DNA of 64,000 nucleotides from UBA10107 sp963835585 (GCA_963835585.1 CAWIGF010000003.1:617494-681493); one strand, 5' to 3'; shown: positions 45,801-51,669, numbered from the stretch's first letter. Notes: generated by a model not told the origin, from the sequence alone. A program made the numbers and translations.

Positions 45801-46232
45801 AGGAGATGAATAATTTGGAGTAATGCTGTCTGTCACATTCAATTGATCATAGCTTGGTTCTGAACAAGATATGTTGTAGCTATATGTTCCTGGTATATCG
45901 AACTGCCGAGAGAAAGTATAGACAGTTAATGAACCATCATACGTCATATTGCCGCCAATGTCGGTAAAATTAATTATGCAATTAGCATCAGAAATCGAAA
46001 CACCATCAGGATCTGTGTAATTTGCATAGAAGGTGACATTCTGGAACAGCGATACGTTGCCAAGATCGCCATCACTATAAGTAGTCATATTAGATAAGCT
46101 TCCGCTGGCAAAAGTAGTGAATCCAGTTATGCTATTTGACGAATGCCGCATCTCAATGGAAACTATTCCTGCGACAATAGCGACAAAAGCAAGAACAATT
46201 ACGAGTGCCTGGAGTTGCCCTGTCTTATTCAT
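36849..46232 (-). CDS. Giant surface protein A: LamG repeats, beta-helices, propeller, TM anchor
   Basis: 3127 residues. An N-terminal hydrophobic segment (about 7-27) acts as signal/anchor. Four LamG-type lectin modules (about 145-1330), each introduced by a TDWQLNG/LPVVNITDWQ unit and closed by NWTACITPNDG, show YNRALSPQEI at their ends. Then a beta-helix (about 1445-1930), a PQQ-like propeller starting DWPMFMHD (about 1965-2315), a metal-binding DGDGFNESGGNCGPVDCND motif (about 2413), a second beta-helix (about 2445-2880), one TM (about 3035-3062) and a basic cytoplasmic tail like that of giant B. Very rich in NxS/T sequons. Suggests adhesion to glycans. Confidence 0.85.
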   Translation of the reverse strand: MNKTGQLQALVIVLAFVAIVAGIVSIEMRHSSNSITGFTTFASGSLSNMTTYSDGDLGNVSLFQNVTFYANYTDPDGVSISDANCIINFTDIGGNMTYDGSLTVYTFSRQFDIPGTYSYNISCSEPSYDQLNVTDSITPNYSSPVVTNVTLSSTSGNNYTNESLTVFWDSISPVGLSVVNITDWQLNGNSIAVLNAPLQGDSDSSFTEDYSTYENNGTVVGAIYDPSAGSDGNGAYVFSNADNDIINFSYGPQYNLSTFTLAAWININDTPSNQNTAFIYKGDLNNDYGDFSFGFFNSGYPLQFSIPDNCNIIGSSITPYTWTHVAVTFNSTGYARLWINGVPDAGGQCSSPPTITDSPIVVGGYYGIPYYFTGMINGVKIYNRALSQQEIQNLYNNQDYVLASQELVAGDNWTACITPNDGVQDGDTVCSNQITIITPPLPIPPIATDVAINSASGNNYTDEDIIASWNSSSPSELPVVNITDWQINGISIAVLNMPFEGGSNSTWTRDYSTYGNNGTVNGATWNSTGGYDGNGAYMFNGNSLINMSNPSLVVNGSFTVMAWVNAVDTGTYEIVSTRQPTDLGFDMMLESGTTIHSDIGDGNGWLTNGADASYSYSPNTWYHVAYVVTPTNYYIYVNGAQVGDGYLSGIPLLIDANHDIQIGAAGNFNGAFNGMIDNVLVFNRALSPQEIENIYSNQSNIMAFQELNAGDNWTACITPNDGIQDGNTTCSNQITVNLPPSPVVTYILLNSTSGNNYTTENLTVFWNSSSPSELPVVNITDWQLDGNSIAVLNAPFKGGSASTWTRDYSTYGNNGTVIGAIWNVTGGHDGQGAYSFSNPDHTYINFSYGDQYNMSSYTLSAWINMANTSNLPGDPNTNTGIFEKGPFDGSGSRDFLLGFHHGDYTLQFDASDCALDNGPQIVPGTWTYITAVVNNATQTAQIWVNGVLNSSIGCAPQPMNDYPVIIGGYYSIGYTFTGMMDDVQIYNRALSPQEIGDIYSNNNIMDSQELSVGDNWTACITPNDGVQDGNTACSNQVTINPPPLPIPPVVTNVTLNSTSGNNYTTENLTVFWNSSSPSELPVVNITDWQINGTSIAVLNMPFEGGSNSTWTRDYSTYGNNGFVDGAIWNSTSGYDGNGAYYFNGGTNIVANTSIPTVNGSYTVMLWAFVEDMGSDEMFSTRQPSDNGFDMEFQGGDNIHSDIGDGTPTWLDPGVNTPFSYDANTWYHVAYVVNPVNYTIYVDAVPVGNGSTSGTPLLMDANHIPQIGSMTGGDSFNGMIDNVLVFNRALSPQEIENIYSNQSNIMAFQELNAGDNWTACITPNDGIQDGDTVCSNNVTIQSQIINEATLNIFSDADIGIPVLLFRNATFYANYTDAESNASIDDAICTIDFGEGGITMVYNDSWGVYMSTSELDTPGPNSYNILCSAPGYEQLSESNEVTPLNIVNCGSCGSCTADATTSGTTLNVTGYLGTSGNCITIGNDSIAVECNGNTINSTSGSGDGIDTSQVWDHANVDDCIISGFSNGINFNMPVFTSNDTFIQNYEGIHLWGNESNTQITSSTFIGSADAAILMTMSNTILNNNVTIDNNLFDNNNYSIDSPANSPLFNNFVITNNTIYNSGNDAILSNTAGYGIIISSNLIINGTVGIEVPGPDTGGQIVNNNVGWMNGDCIIIISYINSTVENNTLGPCGLDIALNVDGHNVDGIDINGGSNGNSIKSNTISDSPYDIDVDGGTILNTIVNNNLVNVTNDGIYISGGTDATLVLNDTINGIPGISSPPSAGIFISDGAGSVSMINNVITTSTNGIQIGHSSGVLVVANNTFGNNSFDILSSSPFDFFMTVGRNSLLLRRIYEINNSNDLFLNDGIVSINTSVETNLRNLAPAANVSLVVSSCDEQLFTNSNFFTNVLQAEPGANSCTSCGNEQCSNNLMSFTTSHFSTIFVDNPLLIAAISPNATGNVQHLPTAFPTANDWPMFMHDLQHTGFDNQSYSLDLSNFAQIANFTTGSAIFSSPAVYDGVVYIGSDDHDLYALNATNLNQIASFTARNTIYSSPAVFDDIVYVGSFDGRLYELNATNLNQIANFTTGSAIFSSPAVSNGIVYVGSTNNYLYALNASNISMQIATFNAGNEITIVSPAVYNGVVYIGSWNETFYALNASNISMQIANFKTGGKITSSAAISDGIVYVASDDNYLYALNASNISMQIANFTGGIFSSPAVSNSIVYIGSTDKYIYELNATTLKQIAKFGTGDKIYSSPAVSDGIVYIGSNDNNTYALNASNISMQIANFTTGSWVESAPAVSDGIVYIGSNDNNTYALSFALLSPLQNVTLQRELIGQAGVNITFNATIVAPMPGPFTLQWFVNGVTQFIDSVLSGFTSSFNFLFTNSSIFNVTAVAGAGGPGQNFTFFVNTTCVDRDGDGFNESGGNCGPVDCNDNDSTIYPVASNGMFINASGVTFCPGTYSVSEPILVNSNNVVVKCDDTIIEGNSTALQNFFNSTNNDNITIENCIFQNLEMGIDFYKTNDSFIINNTFINVSHGLDIVESYNDLIENNKFVSSNPFSFPGSGNNMLIGNTVTNSTGIDSISMPGNGNVLENNFFTNISFGGLGNQTTIINNTIVYDPSASEAEIDGISGTAVIENNTFYFDSISYSVINNVGGSDGNVIVDNNVFNGPNPNCYSAANSISVSGPNDRVFNNFITGGPSYGISVSDNSPNMLFFNNTIINTCYGFRGGFNNSLIANNTLTNFSYSGIYLSGPGGVIVSGNIINSAKGNGVYTSGNNTAIYSNIISNASAGIRLNSGENTVANNTLISSTYGILIDQKGIGNNISMNDYADNTADIYSNAMFSPDSDCISSGNYGTGQNNLFLTEQNDSLSFLCDFINVINMADLYVNDSIAAVDSSAEPSMNETAFVSFVVPLCNESLLTNSNFFKNVSDAEHGAYSCTSCGDMQCTNNMMSFNTTHFSTIFAGFISNQPTVNSGTTGGGSNVVFNQPISSGGANVVFSTPAKQTTGGGIIQKPATNSGITQTYKNESVVQKPKSSSLWNLLLLRYILLGVLGLLFLILLLDKIKQEPYDVIETRRIILKAKNELAKNSGVATFLYNDAVRAYRLLSPKNKKKFEKALKKLKEELISK
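42250..42410. repeat. 161-bp exact repeat within giant A, copy 1
   Basis: By direct reading, identical to 44059-44219. It encodes the end of one LamG module and the NWTACITPNDG linker. The flanking module sequence is clearly more diverged, which points to recent duplication or gene conversion. Confidence 0.85.
44059..44219. repeat. 161-bp exact repeat within giant A, copy 2
   Basis: Partner of 42250-42410, about 1.8 kb away in the same orientation and frame. Unequal crossing over between them would delete two LamG modules in frame. Confidence 0.85.
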
Positions 46233-46404
46233 GGCTCTCCTCCGTTGACTTTTCCTGCTTTTCGGATTCTATCTTTTTCTTGAAATCGAGAATTGCCTGC
46301 TCAACCAGATGAGAACGGTTCCTGAACCCGCCTTTCTCCACCTCTTGTTTAATCCATTCTATCAAATCCTCGTCAATGGACGCAGGAAAAGGAACCTTGT
46401 GCAT
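46225..46404 (-). CDS. Ribbon-helix-helix protein 2
   Basis: 59 residues, short enough to be missed by common length cut-offs. MHKVPFPASIDEDLIEWIKQ begins the RHH fold and FRNRSHLVEQAILDFKKK is helix 2; a charged tail follows. The stop overlaps the ATG of giant A, exactly as RHH 1 overlaps giant B. The ATG at 46404 lies about 28 bp downstream of an A/T-rich box around 46432. It probably heads the surface-protein operon and regulates it. Confidence 0.85.
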   Translation of the reverse strand: MHKVPFPASIDEDLIEWIKQEVEKGGFRNRSHLVEQAILDFKKKIESEKQEKSTEESHE

Positions 46405-46537
46405 TAAGTCTAACCCTCTTATTAAGAATTATAATTTATTATAATATTTATAAGATTTTCTTTTTTACCATTCTTTTCTATACAGAAAATAATTAAATTA
46501 TACTCCTTTTAAACTGAATAATCACCCAGAAAAGACC
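46405..46537 (-). promoter_or_regulatory. Promoter region of the surface-protein operon
   Basis: 133 bp, extremely A/T-rich, with TATA-like stretches around 46425-46440 and 46444-46452. No ORF. It is the likely control region for RHH 2 and giant A and possibly the whole run to 30 kb. Confidence 0.5.
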
Positions 46538-47365
46538 TTATTTCAAAACGAAGTGCAAGTGCTGCACAACCAATAATGCGATAAAAGAAAGCAAAAACAC
46601 CGGAACAAAAGGTATGCCGCTCTTGATCGTGATTAATTTTTTGTAATTTTCTAATTTTCTTATCTGCCCTTTTGTTATTCCTTGGTTCTTTTCAGAAATA
46701 ACAACTCTGCCGTTGATGCGTATCGTTTCTGTGACCCAGTCCCCTTCCGTCAATTGCGATGCGCGCACTTTCTTGACAAAGCAAACGAGCTCGACCGCAC
46801 GGACAAACATGAACATGATGAGGCCAGCTGCAAAAATCACGCTTAACCCCAAGAAAAGAAATGAAATGACTGAGTATATTCCAAGGATGAAAGCCAAGAG
46901 CGACGCGACGAGAAGTGCAATCGCCCATATGAACGGGATGCGCCATTCCGAGAATAGAACTACAAATGCTTTCGCAAATTTCTTCTTGTTCCTAAACGCA
47001 AGAACGACTGCCCAAATGACGCCATAAATCGCTCCAATGAACAGAATGAGAAATAAAAAAAGCAATGCATCGGACGAGAGCCCTATTACAACACCGAATC
47101 CCATCGCGAGCTTGGCATCCGCCCCGCCCCATTGGGCATAATGATACATTGCATACGACACAAGGGAGAACACGACAAATCCGAGGAATCCGCTCAATAA
47201 GGGAGCGTAGTTATTGGTAAAAATCGAGTTCAGCAATAGTATCGCTGATGCGGAGAACAAAAAGCCGTAGCTTATCCAGTCAGGAACCTCATTCTTCCTT
47301 ACGTCGCAGATTGCCGCAGCGATTAAAGCACAAAGCGACAGAACGACCAACGCGATGTCCATCAT
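46538..47365 (-). CDS. A24-type prepilin peptidase
   Basis: About 275 residues, membrane-embedded aspartate protease that trims class III prepilins and archaellins. The two catalytic Asp are in CDVRKNEVPDW (about 20-30) and GGADAKL (about 80). Six or more hydrophobic segments and a soluble C-terminal insert (about 205-250) follow. The start at 47365 (MMDIAL) is chosen because a palindromic TTTATAAA lies 26 bp upstream; longer ORF versions would overlap the divergent gene. Likely clients are the prepilins at 11784-13153 and the SHOCT pilin-like protein at 29223. Confidence 0.9.
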   Translation of the reverse strand: MMDIALVVLSLCALIAAAICDVRKNEVPDWISYGFLFSASAILLLNSIFTNNYAPLLSGFLGFVVFSLVSYAMYHYAQWGGADAKLAMGFGVVIGLSSDALLFLFLILFIGAIYGVIWAVVLAFRNKKKFAKAFVVLFSEWRIPFIWAIALLVASLLAFILGIYSVISFLFLGLSVIFAAGLIMFMFVRAVELVCFVKKVRASQLTEGDWVTETIRINGRVVISEKNQGITKGQIRKLENYKKLITIKSGIPFVPVFLLSFIALLVVQHLHFVLK

Positions 47366-47387
47366 GGTCACTGAACCGTCAAAAAAC

Positions 47388-47395
47388 TTTATAAA
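47388..47395. promoter_or_regulatory. Palindromic TATA box shared by divergent genes
   Basis: TTTATAAA centred 25.5 bp from the ATG at 47417 (plus) and 26.5 bp from the ATG at 47365 (minus). One symmetric element can serve both leaderless genes. Confidence 0.65.
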
Positions 47396-47416
47396 CCTTC
47401 TTGTATAGGAGAAATC

Positions 47417-48088
47417 ATGAAGGCAAACCACCTCGCATTCGCGTGCAACGACAATTCGGTATGGACATTGAAAAACAAGAAGCCTCTTTCTGAATCATAC
47501 AGGAAATCATTCAAGAAAATCCTTTCGTTCATAGAGTTCCAGATAGAGAAGAACATCCCGATAACCACATACTACATCATGAGACCTACCGATGAAGTGT
47601 CAAGGGATCACGACGTGCTGGTGGAAAGCCTGACTGGTTTTCTCACGATGCTCGCATCCCATAAAATCATGAACAAAAAGAGGATAAAATTCTCGGTAAT
47701 CGGGAAATGGTACACCTTGCCTCCAAAATTGATTGATGCGATAAAGAACCTCATCGACATCACGAAGGACAACGACGAGTATTTCGTGAATTTCTGCATC
47801 AACTACGACGGGCAGGACGAGTTCGTGGATGCGACAAAAATGATCGCGCGCCGGGTAAAATTCGGAAAACTGGATGTCGAGAACATAACTAAAGAAACTG
47901 TGAAGGAAGACCTGTACAGCTCGTATTTCCTGCCTCCTGATTACATGTTCGTGACAGGAAAGCAAAGAAGCACAGGAGGATTCCTCTTGTGGGATTCGAT
48001 AAACACAGACATCATATTCTCAAAAAATTATTTCATAGACCTAAGCACGCGCTTCGTCGCAAAAACTATCTCAGGACGTAAAAATTAA
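47417..48088 (+). CDS. Divergent cis-prenyltransferase homologue (UppS/NgBR-like)
   Basis: 223 residues that follow the cis-prenyltransferase plan: NHLAFACNDNSVW at the start, FSVIGKWYTLPPKL, NFCINYDGQDEFVDATKMIARRV and FLLWDSINTDIIF. Active UppS has MDGNGRW and IRTGGExRxSNF; here the metal/diphosphate Asp is Asn (CNDNSVW) and the phosphate-binding Arg residues are missing (FVTGKQRSTGGF). It resembles the non-catalytic NgBR-type subunit of heteromeric enzymes that make polyprenyl carriers for N-glycosylation. The dense sequons of the nearby surface proteins fit such a role. Catalytic inactivity is inference. Confidence 0.8.
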   Translation: MKANHLAFACNDNSVWTLKNKKPLSESYRKSFKKILSFIEFQIEKNIPITTYYIMRPTDEVSRDHDVLVESLTGFLTMLASHKIMNKKRIKFSVIGKWYTLPPKLIDAIKNLIDITKDNDEYFVNFCINYDGQDEFVDATKMIARRVKFGKLDVENITKETVKEDLYSSYFLPPDYMFVTGKQRSTGGFLLWDSINTDIIFSKNYFIDLSTRFVAKTISGRKN

Positions 48089-48557
48089 ACCTTCCGACAT
48101 CGCACATCACGCCCTCTATGACCGTATAATTGTATTTTAGGTAATTTTCGTAGGAGAATGCAGGGACATCATACAAGGGACAGGCTCTATAAGGATAAGA
48201 ATGGACATCTATCATTGTTGATTCATTGCAGTTCTCCAAGCGCAGGGAAAGCTGGCTGCCAAGAGTCATTTTCGGTTCGTAGAAAGAACTAATGTAGTAT
48301 CCGGTCGTGTTGCCATTCAGTTTAGTGAATCCGGTAAGGCAGACCTTGAATCCTGAAACCGTATGATTGCCGTAAAATCCGTTCAGCGCGTTTAATGCAT
48401 TCGGATCAAAATAAATCTTTTCCCCTCCAGGAATATTCGGGAGGTACCATGGAGCTTGTTGATTATGAGCAAGATCGAATATTATCCTGATTCCCACAAG
48501 AACAGCAATACAAATAAGAACAATAAGAAAAATATTCTTTTTTTGAGCCTGCTTCAT
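48066..48557 (-). CDS. Membrane-anchored JAMM-like pseudoprotease
   Basis: 163 residues. N-terminal TM (about 9-27, basic side first, so the body is outside). The body is a paralogue of the next gene: matching cysteines (KVCLTG, ENCNES, RACPL, VMCDV) and order of strands. The metal motif is destroyed: IDVHSYPYRACPLYDVP has Tyr for the second His, Tyr for Ser and Pro for Asp. TTTATAAA centred 26 bp before the ATG. Its end overlaps the convergent cis-prenyltransferase gene. Probably a binding partner or regulator. Confidence 0.72.
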   Translation of the reverse strand: MKQAQKKNIFLIVLICIAVLVGIRIIFDLAHNQQAPWYLPNIPGGEKIYFDPNALNALNGFYGNHTVSGFKVCLTGFTKLNGNTTGYYISSFYEPKMTLGSQLSLRLENCNESTMIDVHSYPYRACPLYDVPAFSYENYLKYNYTVIEGVMCDVGRFNFYVLR

Positions 48558-48589
48558 AATAGTTCCAACACGTCATCGATTTATAAAAA

Positions 48590-49105
48590 TTACGGCACGT
48601 AAACATTAAAGTCATGAGTATTGCACATGACCATGCCGATTATCCTTCCATTCTTCATGGCGTTGTACGTGTCTATGTCCTGGCTTGAAAAAACACAGTC
48701 GTTCAATGGATGCGTATGAAGATCTATTATGGTATCATTATTACAAATTTGGGATTCAACGCTTATTGGAGTCTTGTACAATATGCTTGGGAGATAATAC
48801 GAATTCACGAGATAAGTATTGTTGGAAATCTCTCCCAAAAGGCAGAACTTGAGCTCGGTCATTTGGTTGCTGAAATAATGTGAGGTCAGATTTTTATAGA
48901 CTTCGGGGGAGAATTCGATGGTCAAATTCCCATAATTAAGCTCATATCCGCTAAGTTTCTTCTCTGAAACCAGGCTGTTCAACACATCAGACGGAACGAG
49001 AAAGCTCAGCATCAAGAGGACAAGTCCAATCGCAAGCACGATTGTTATTATCCTTTTTATCTTCTTCTGAAACTCTGATTCTTCCTCAAGAGCAATGTCT
49101 TCCAC
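48590..49105 (-). CDS. Membrane-anchored extracytoplasmic JAMM (JAB/MPN) metalloprotease-like protein
   Basis: 171 residues. Acidic/basic N-terminus, one TM (about 19-37), then an outside domain. It matches the JAMM zinc motif exactly: an upstream Glu (candidate in TELKFCLLGE) and HTHPLNDCVFSSQD, i.e. HxH-x7-S-x2-D, at about 129-142. Four cysteines are shared with the paralogue and could form two disulfides. JAMM domains remove ubiquitin-like tags or process proteins; cytoplasmic forms are usual, so an exported one is odd. GTG at 49105 is chosen because TTTATAAA is centred 26.5 bp upstream. Confidence 0.8.
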   Translation of the reverse strand: MEDIALEEESEFQKKIKRIITIVLAIGLVLLMLSFLVPSDVLNSLVSEKKLSGYELNYGNLTIEFSPEVYKNLTSHYFSNQMTELKFCLLGEISNNTYLVNSYYLPSILYKTPISVESQICNNDTIIDLHTHPLNDCVFSSQDIDTYNAMKNGRIIGMVMCNTHDFNVYVP

Positions 49106-49124
49106 GACAATACTGAGAACATTA

Positions 49125-49907
49125 TTATTTATAAATTGAGGTTTCCGGGATCTTTGCCAGCTGCGCGTCAAAGAAATTATGCCAGTTGATTATGTTTGTT
49201 ATCGATACATTGTCATCAGCAGCCCTATAAGAGGATTCACCTTCAAAAGAGAATCCGTCCTTGCCATCAAGATTTGTAAATAACTTCATAAAATCATCCC
49301 TATCAGAATCATTTTGTATGTTCTGTTTGTTTAGAACAGCATCAAGAGAATCTGCCAGAAATTTCTTTTTTGCGGATAGAATACTCGGTCGAACAACCGA
49401 CTTCAAAAAATTTTCCACACGCTTCTCATTCTCGTCGCTATGCAAGTCATCTATTACTACTTTTGCTATCTTTTCTTTATTATTACAATCTCTTGGATCA
49501 TACTTTTTTCCATTGTATTTCCGGAATAAATCATTATATGTTTCCAGAACTTTTTCTCTTATCGCATTCTTGATTCCGCCATTACCCTTGTATGAAAAAT
49601 TGTCTGCATGTATATTAAGAAAATAGGAAAGACGGCTCGAGACTGCATCATCTGTATTGAAGAGAAACAGATAATCTGTGTTGAATGGGTGAAAAAGAGT
49701 CCTGAAATGGGGCAAATATATGGGGCTATTAGCCTGCATGACTACCCTGTTCACTGCTGCATTAGCCTGCGAGAACACCATTTCTTTGACAATATCGGCA
49801 TATGTCACACCCTGATTGTTATTTTTGAAGACATCAGCAATATAAGGATAAAAATTCTTTTTGGATATTTTATCTTTCTTGGGTACAGCGATAGGTTTGT
49901 TGTTCAT
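49125..49907 (-). CDS. Hypothetical protein
   Basis: 260 residues, soluble, Asn/Lys/Asp-rich. The first 75 residues (VTYADIVKEMVFSQANAAVNR) could be a helix-turn-helix or small helical domain; a charged helical middle and an acidic end follow. A TATTTAAG box near 49935 supports the ATG. No family recognised. It lies upstream of the JAMM gene, which has its own promoter inside the end of this gene. Confidence 0.6.
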   Translation of the reverse strand: MNNKPIAVPKKDKISKKNFYPYIADVFKNNNQGVTYADIVKEMVFSQANAAVNRVVMQANSPIYLPHFRTLFHPFNTDYLFLFNTDDAVSSRLSYFLNIHADNFSYKGNGGIKNAIREKVLETYNDLFRKYNGKKYDPRDCNNKEKIAKVVIDDLHSDENEKRVENFLKSVVRPSILSAKKKFLADSLDAVLNKQNIQNDSDRDDFMKLFTNLDGKDGFSFEGESSYRAADDNVSITNIINWHNFFDAQLAKIPETSIYK

Positions 49908-49944
49908 GCCGGAAGACCTAGAAATACGTATTATTTAAGCCTTT

Positions 49945-50229
49945 TTATAGCCTTTCTATCTGATTTTTAACCGAATCCCATTTCTGGACCTGGACCAAAT
50001 CCTGTATCTCCTTCAAACGACCCTGCATCTCAGCAATCTCCTTCAATTCATGATCATCAGCTGCGTTTTTAGTCTTTTCTTCAAGCAACTCATCGTACAT
50101 ATCCTTTATTTCGTCCACAAGAAGCTTTATTTTCCCAAAATTATTCTCATTCTTCAACCGCACGACAAGAGGATGCAGTTCTTTCTGCTCTTTCCTGCTG
50201 AACAACTCAATCCCGAATATTTTTACCAT
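49945..50229 (-). CDS. Small coiled-coil protein
   Basis: 94 residues. After a short hydrophobic start (VKIFGIELFSRKEQ) it is mostly helical with coiled-coil stretches at about 35-60 and 62-92. No membrane segment. An A/T-rich promoter lies about 26 bp before the ATG. Not recognised. Confidence 0.6.
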   Translation of the reverse strand: MVKIFGIELFSRKEQKELHPLVVRLKNENNFGKIKLLVDEIKDMYDELLEEKTKNAADDHELKEIAEMQGRLKEIQDLVQVQKWDSVKNQIERL

Positions 50230-50301
50230 GCTATTGCAAAAGACAAAGAATATTAAAATTTATGGAAAAGGTATTTAAAGGAAACTAATCATATTCATTT
50301 T

Positions 50302-51240
50302 ATGAAGCTTATGAAATTATTTCCAAAATCAAGGCCGTATCAAAAAGGATATTTCAGGGTCTCCAAGATCCATCAATTATATTACGCGTTGTACGGAAAT
50401 CCAAAGGGAATTCCCGTTCTCTTTGTTCACGGCGGTCCCGGCGCTGGCTGCGGAAATGATGCATATCAGCATTTTAACCCGAAAAAATTCAATATCCTGA
50501 CAATAGACCAAAGAGGAGCTGAAAAAAGCAAGCCATACGCTGAAATAAAAGAAAATAATACCAAATATCTAGTAGATGACTTCGTAAAATTCCTTGATTT
50601 TCTAAAAATAAAGAAAACATACCTGTTCGGCGGTTCATGGGGCTCATTTTTATCATTATGTTTTGCGATAAAACATCCAGAAAGGGTTTCAGGGATGGTG
50701 CTGAGAGGAATCCACCTAGGAAGCAATCTCAAGAATGACTACATGTTCGCTGGAGGACCAAAGACGCATTTCCCGGAAGTATGGGAATCATTCGTCAAAC
50801 ACGCACCGAACAAAAAAAATGTTGCTTCGTCATATCTTCCAAAGATGTTCTCGAAAAACAAGAAGATTGTGGAAAAATACTGCAAATTATGGTCGACTTA
50901 CGAATTGAGTTTGTTGCATCTTAATTACGATCCAAAAAAAATATTCAAGGAATTTGGAAAAACAATTGGCTCGCTTGCACGCCTTGAAGGTTATTACATC
51001 AGCCATAACTGCTTCATGCCAAATAATTACATCATTAAAAATACGGATAAAATCAAGAACATTCCTCTTTCCTTGATCCAAGGAAGGTATGATTTCATCT
51101 GCCCTCCAACCAACGCATATAAATTGCACAAGGCAATCCCAAAATCAAGACTGTTCTTCGTCACTTCGGGACATTCAAGCGAAGACCTTGCAATGCAGGA
51201 CAGGATGATGAGAGAGATAGACCGTATGGCAAAAAGATAG
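50302..51240 (+). CDS. pip: Proline iminopeptidase (S33 alpha/beta-hydrolase)
   Basis: 312 residues. Removes N-terminal proline from peptides. FVHGGPGAGCGND (oxyanion region), DQRGAEKSKP, GGSWGSFLSL (nucleophile Ser), GRYDFICPP (Asp) and TSGHSSED (His) are all in the expected order. Length is normal and there is no signal peptide. TATTTAAAG lies 26 bp before the ATG. A cytoplasmic role in peptide recycling is likely. Confidence 0.93.
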   Translation: MKLMKLFPKSRPYQKGYFRVSKIHQLYYALYGNPKGIPVLFVHGGPGAGCGNDAYQHFNPKKFNILTIDQRGAEKSKPYAEIKENNTKYLVDDFVKFLDFLKIKKTYLFGGSWGSFLSLCFAIKHPERVSGMVLRGIHLGSNLKNDYMFAGGPKTHFPEVWESFVKHAPNKKNVASSYLPKMFSKNKKIVEKYCKLWSTYELSLLHLNYDPKKIFKEFGKTIGSLARLEGYYISHNCFMPNNYIIKNTDKIKNIPLSLIQGRYDFICPPTNAYKLHKAIPKSRLFFVTSGHSSEDLAMQDRMMREIDRMAKR

Positions 51241-51244
51241 TAAC

Positions 51245-51346
51245 CTTTATAAATGACGTCCTTTCTGGAATGAGTATACCTATGATTTATGACGCACAAA
51301 CGTGCTGAATGAGGGGCGATTCTAAGTCCTATAGGTTGGAGCAAAA
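51245..51346 (+). promoter_or_regulatory. L7Ae promoter and long structured leader with kink-turn-like element
   Basis: TATA box CTTTATAAAT at 51245-51254, about 100 bp before the ATG, so the leader is about 75 bases. ACCTAT (51278-51283) pairs with ATAGGT (51331-51336). Inside, GCAC-AAAC-GTGC (51294-51305) is flanked by GA (51291-51292) and the box-D-like CTGA (51305-51308), the tandem sheared G-A layout of a kink-turn. L7Ae binds kink-turns, so autoregulation is plausible. The second stem is weak. Confidence 0.45.
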
Positions 51347-51667
51347 ATGAGCGACAAAAAAGACCTAGCATTACAGGCGATAGAATTAGCGAAGAATTCT
51401 GGAAAGATAAAGAAAGGGACGAATGAAGTCACGAAGACCTTGGAAAAGGGAACCGCAAAGCTTGTCGTCTACGCGAAAGACACGCAGCCACCGGAAATAA
51501 TAATGCACCTGCCTCTTCTCGCAAAGGAAAAGAATGTTCCATGCGTTGAAGTCGATTCAAGAGAGGAACTTGGAGCGGCAGCAGGACTTGAAATTTCCAC
51601 ATCAAGCGTATCCATCGTACAAGAAGGGGAAGCAAAGAAAATCATTGCACAGATAATCAAAGAGTAA
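51347..51667 (+). CDS. rpl7ae: 50S ribosomal protein L7Ae
   Basis: 106 residues. Kink-turn binding protein of the ribosome, box C/D RNPs and archaeal RNase P. GTNEVTKTLEKGTAKLVVYAKDTQPPEI and CVEVDSREELG contain the RNA-binding Asn-Glu and the typical core. First gene of L7Ae-S28e-L24e-Ndk. Leader described separately. Confidence 0.97.
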   Translation: MSDKKDLALQAIELAKNSGKIKKGTNEVTKTLEKGTAKLVVYAKDTQPPEIIMHLPLLAKEKNVPCVEVDSREELGAAAGLEISTSSVSIVQEGEAKKIIAQIIKE

Positions 51668-51669
51668 AC

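Noticed and set aside
51284..51327. Box C/D guide RNA in the L7Ae leader
   Set aside because: CTGA is present, but the other boxes are poor (ATGATTT, ATGAGG, CTAA); a kink-turn in the mRNA leader explains the pattern better.
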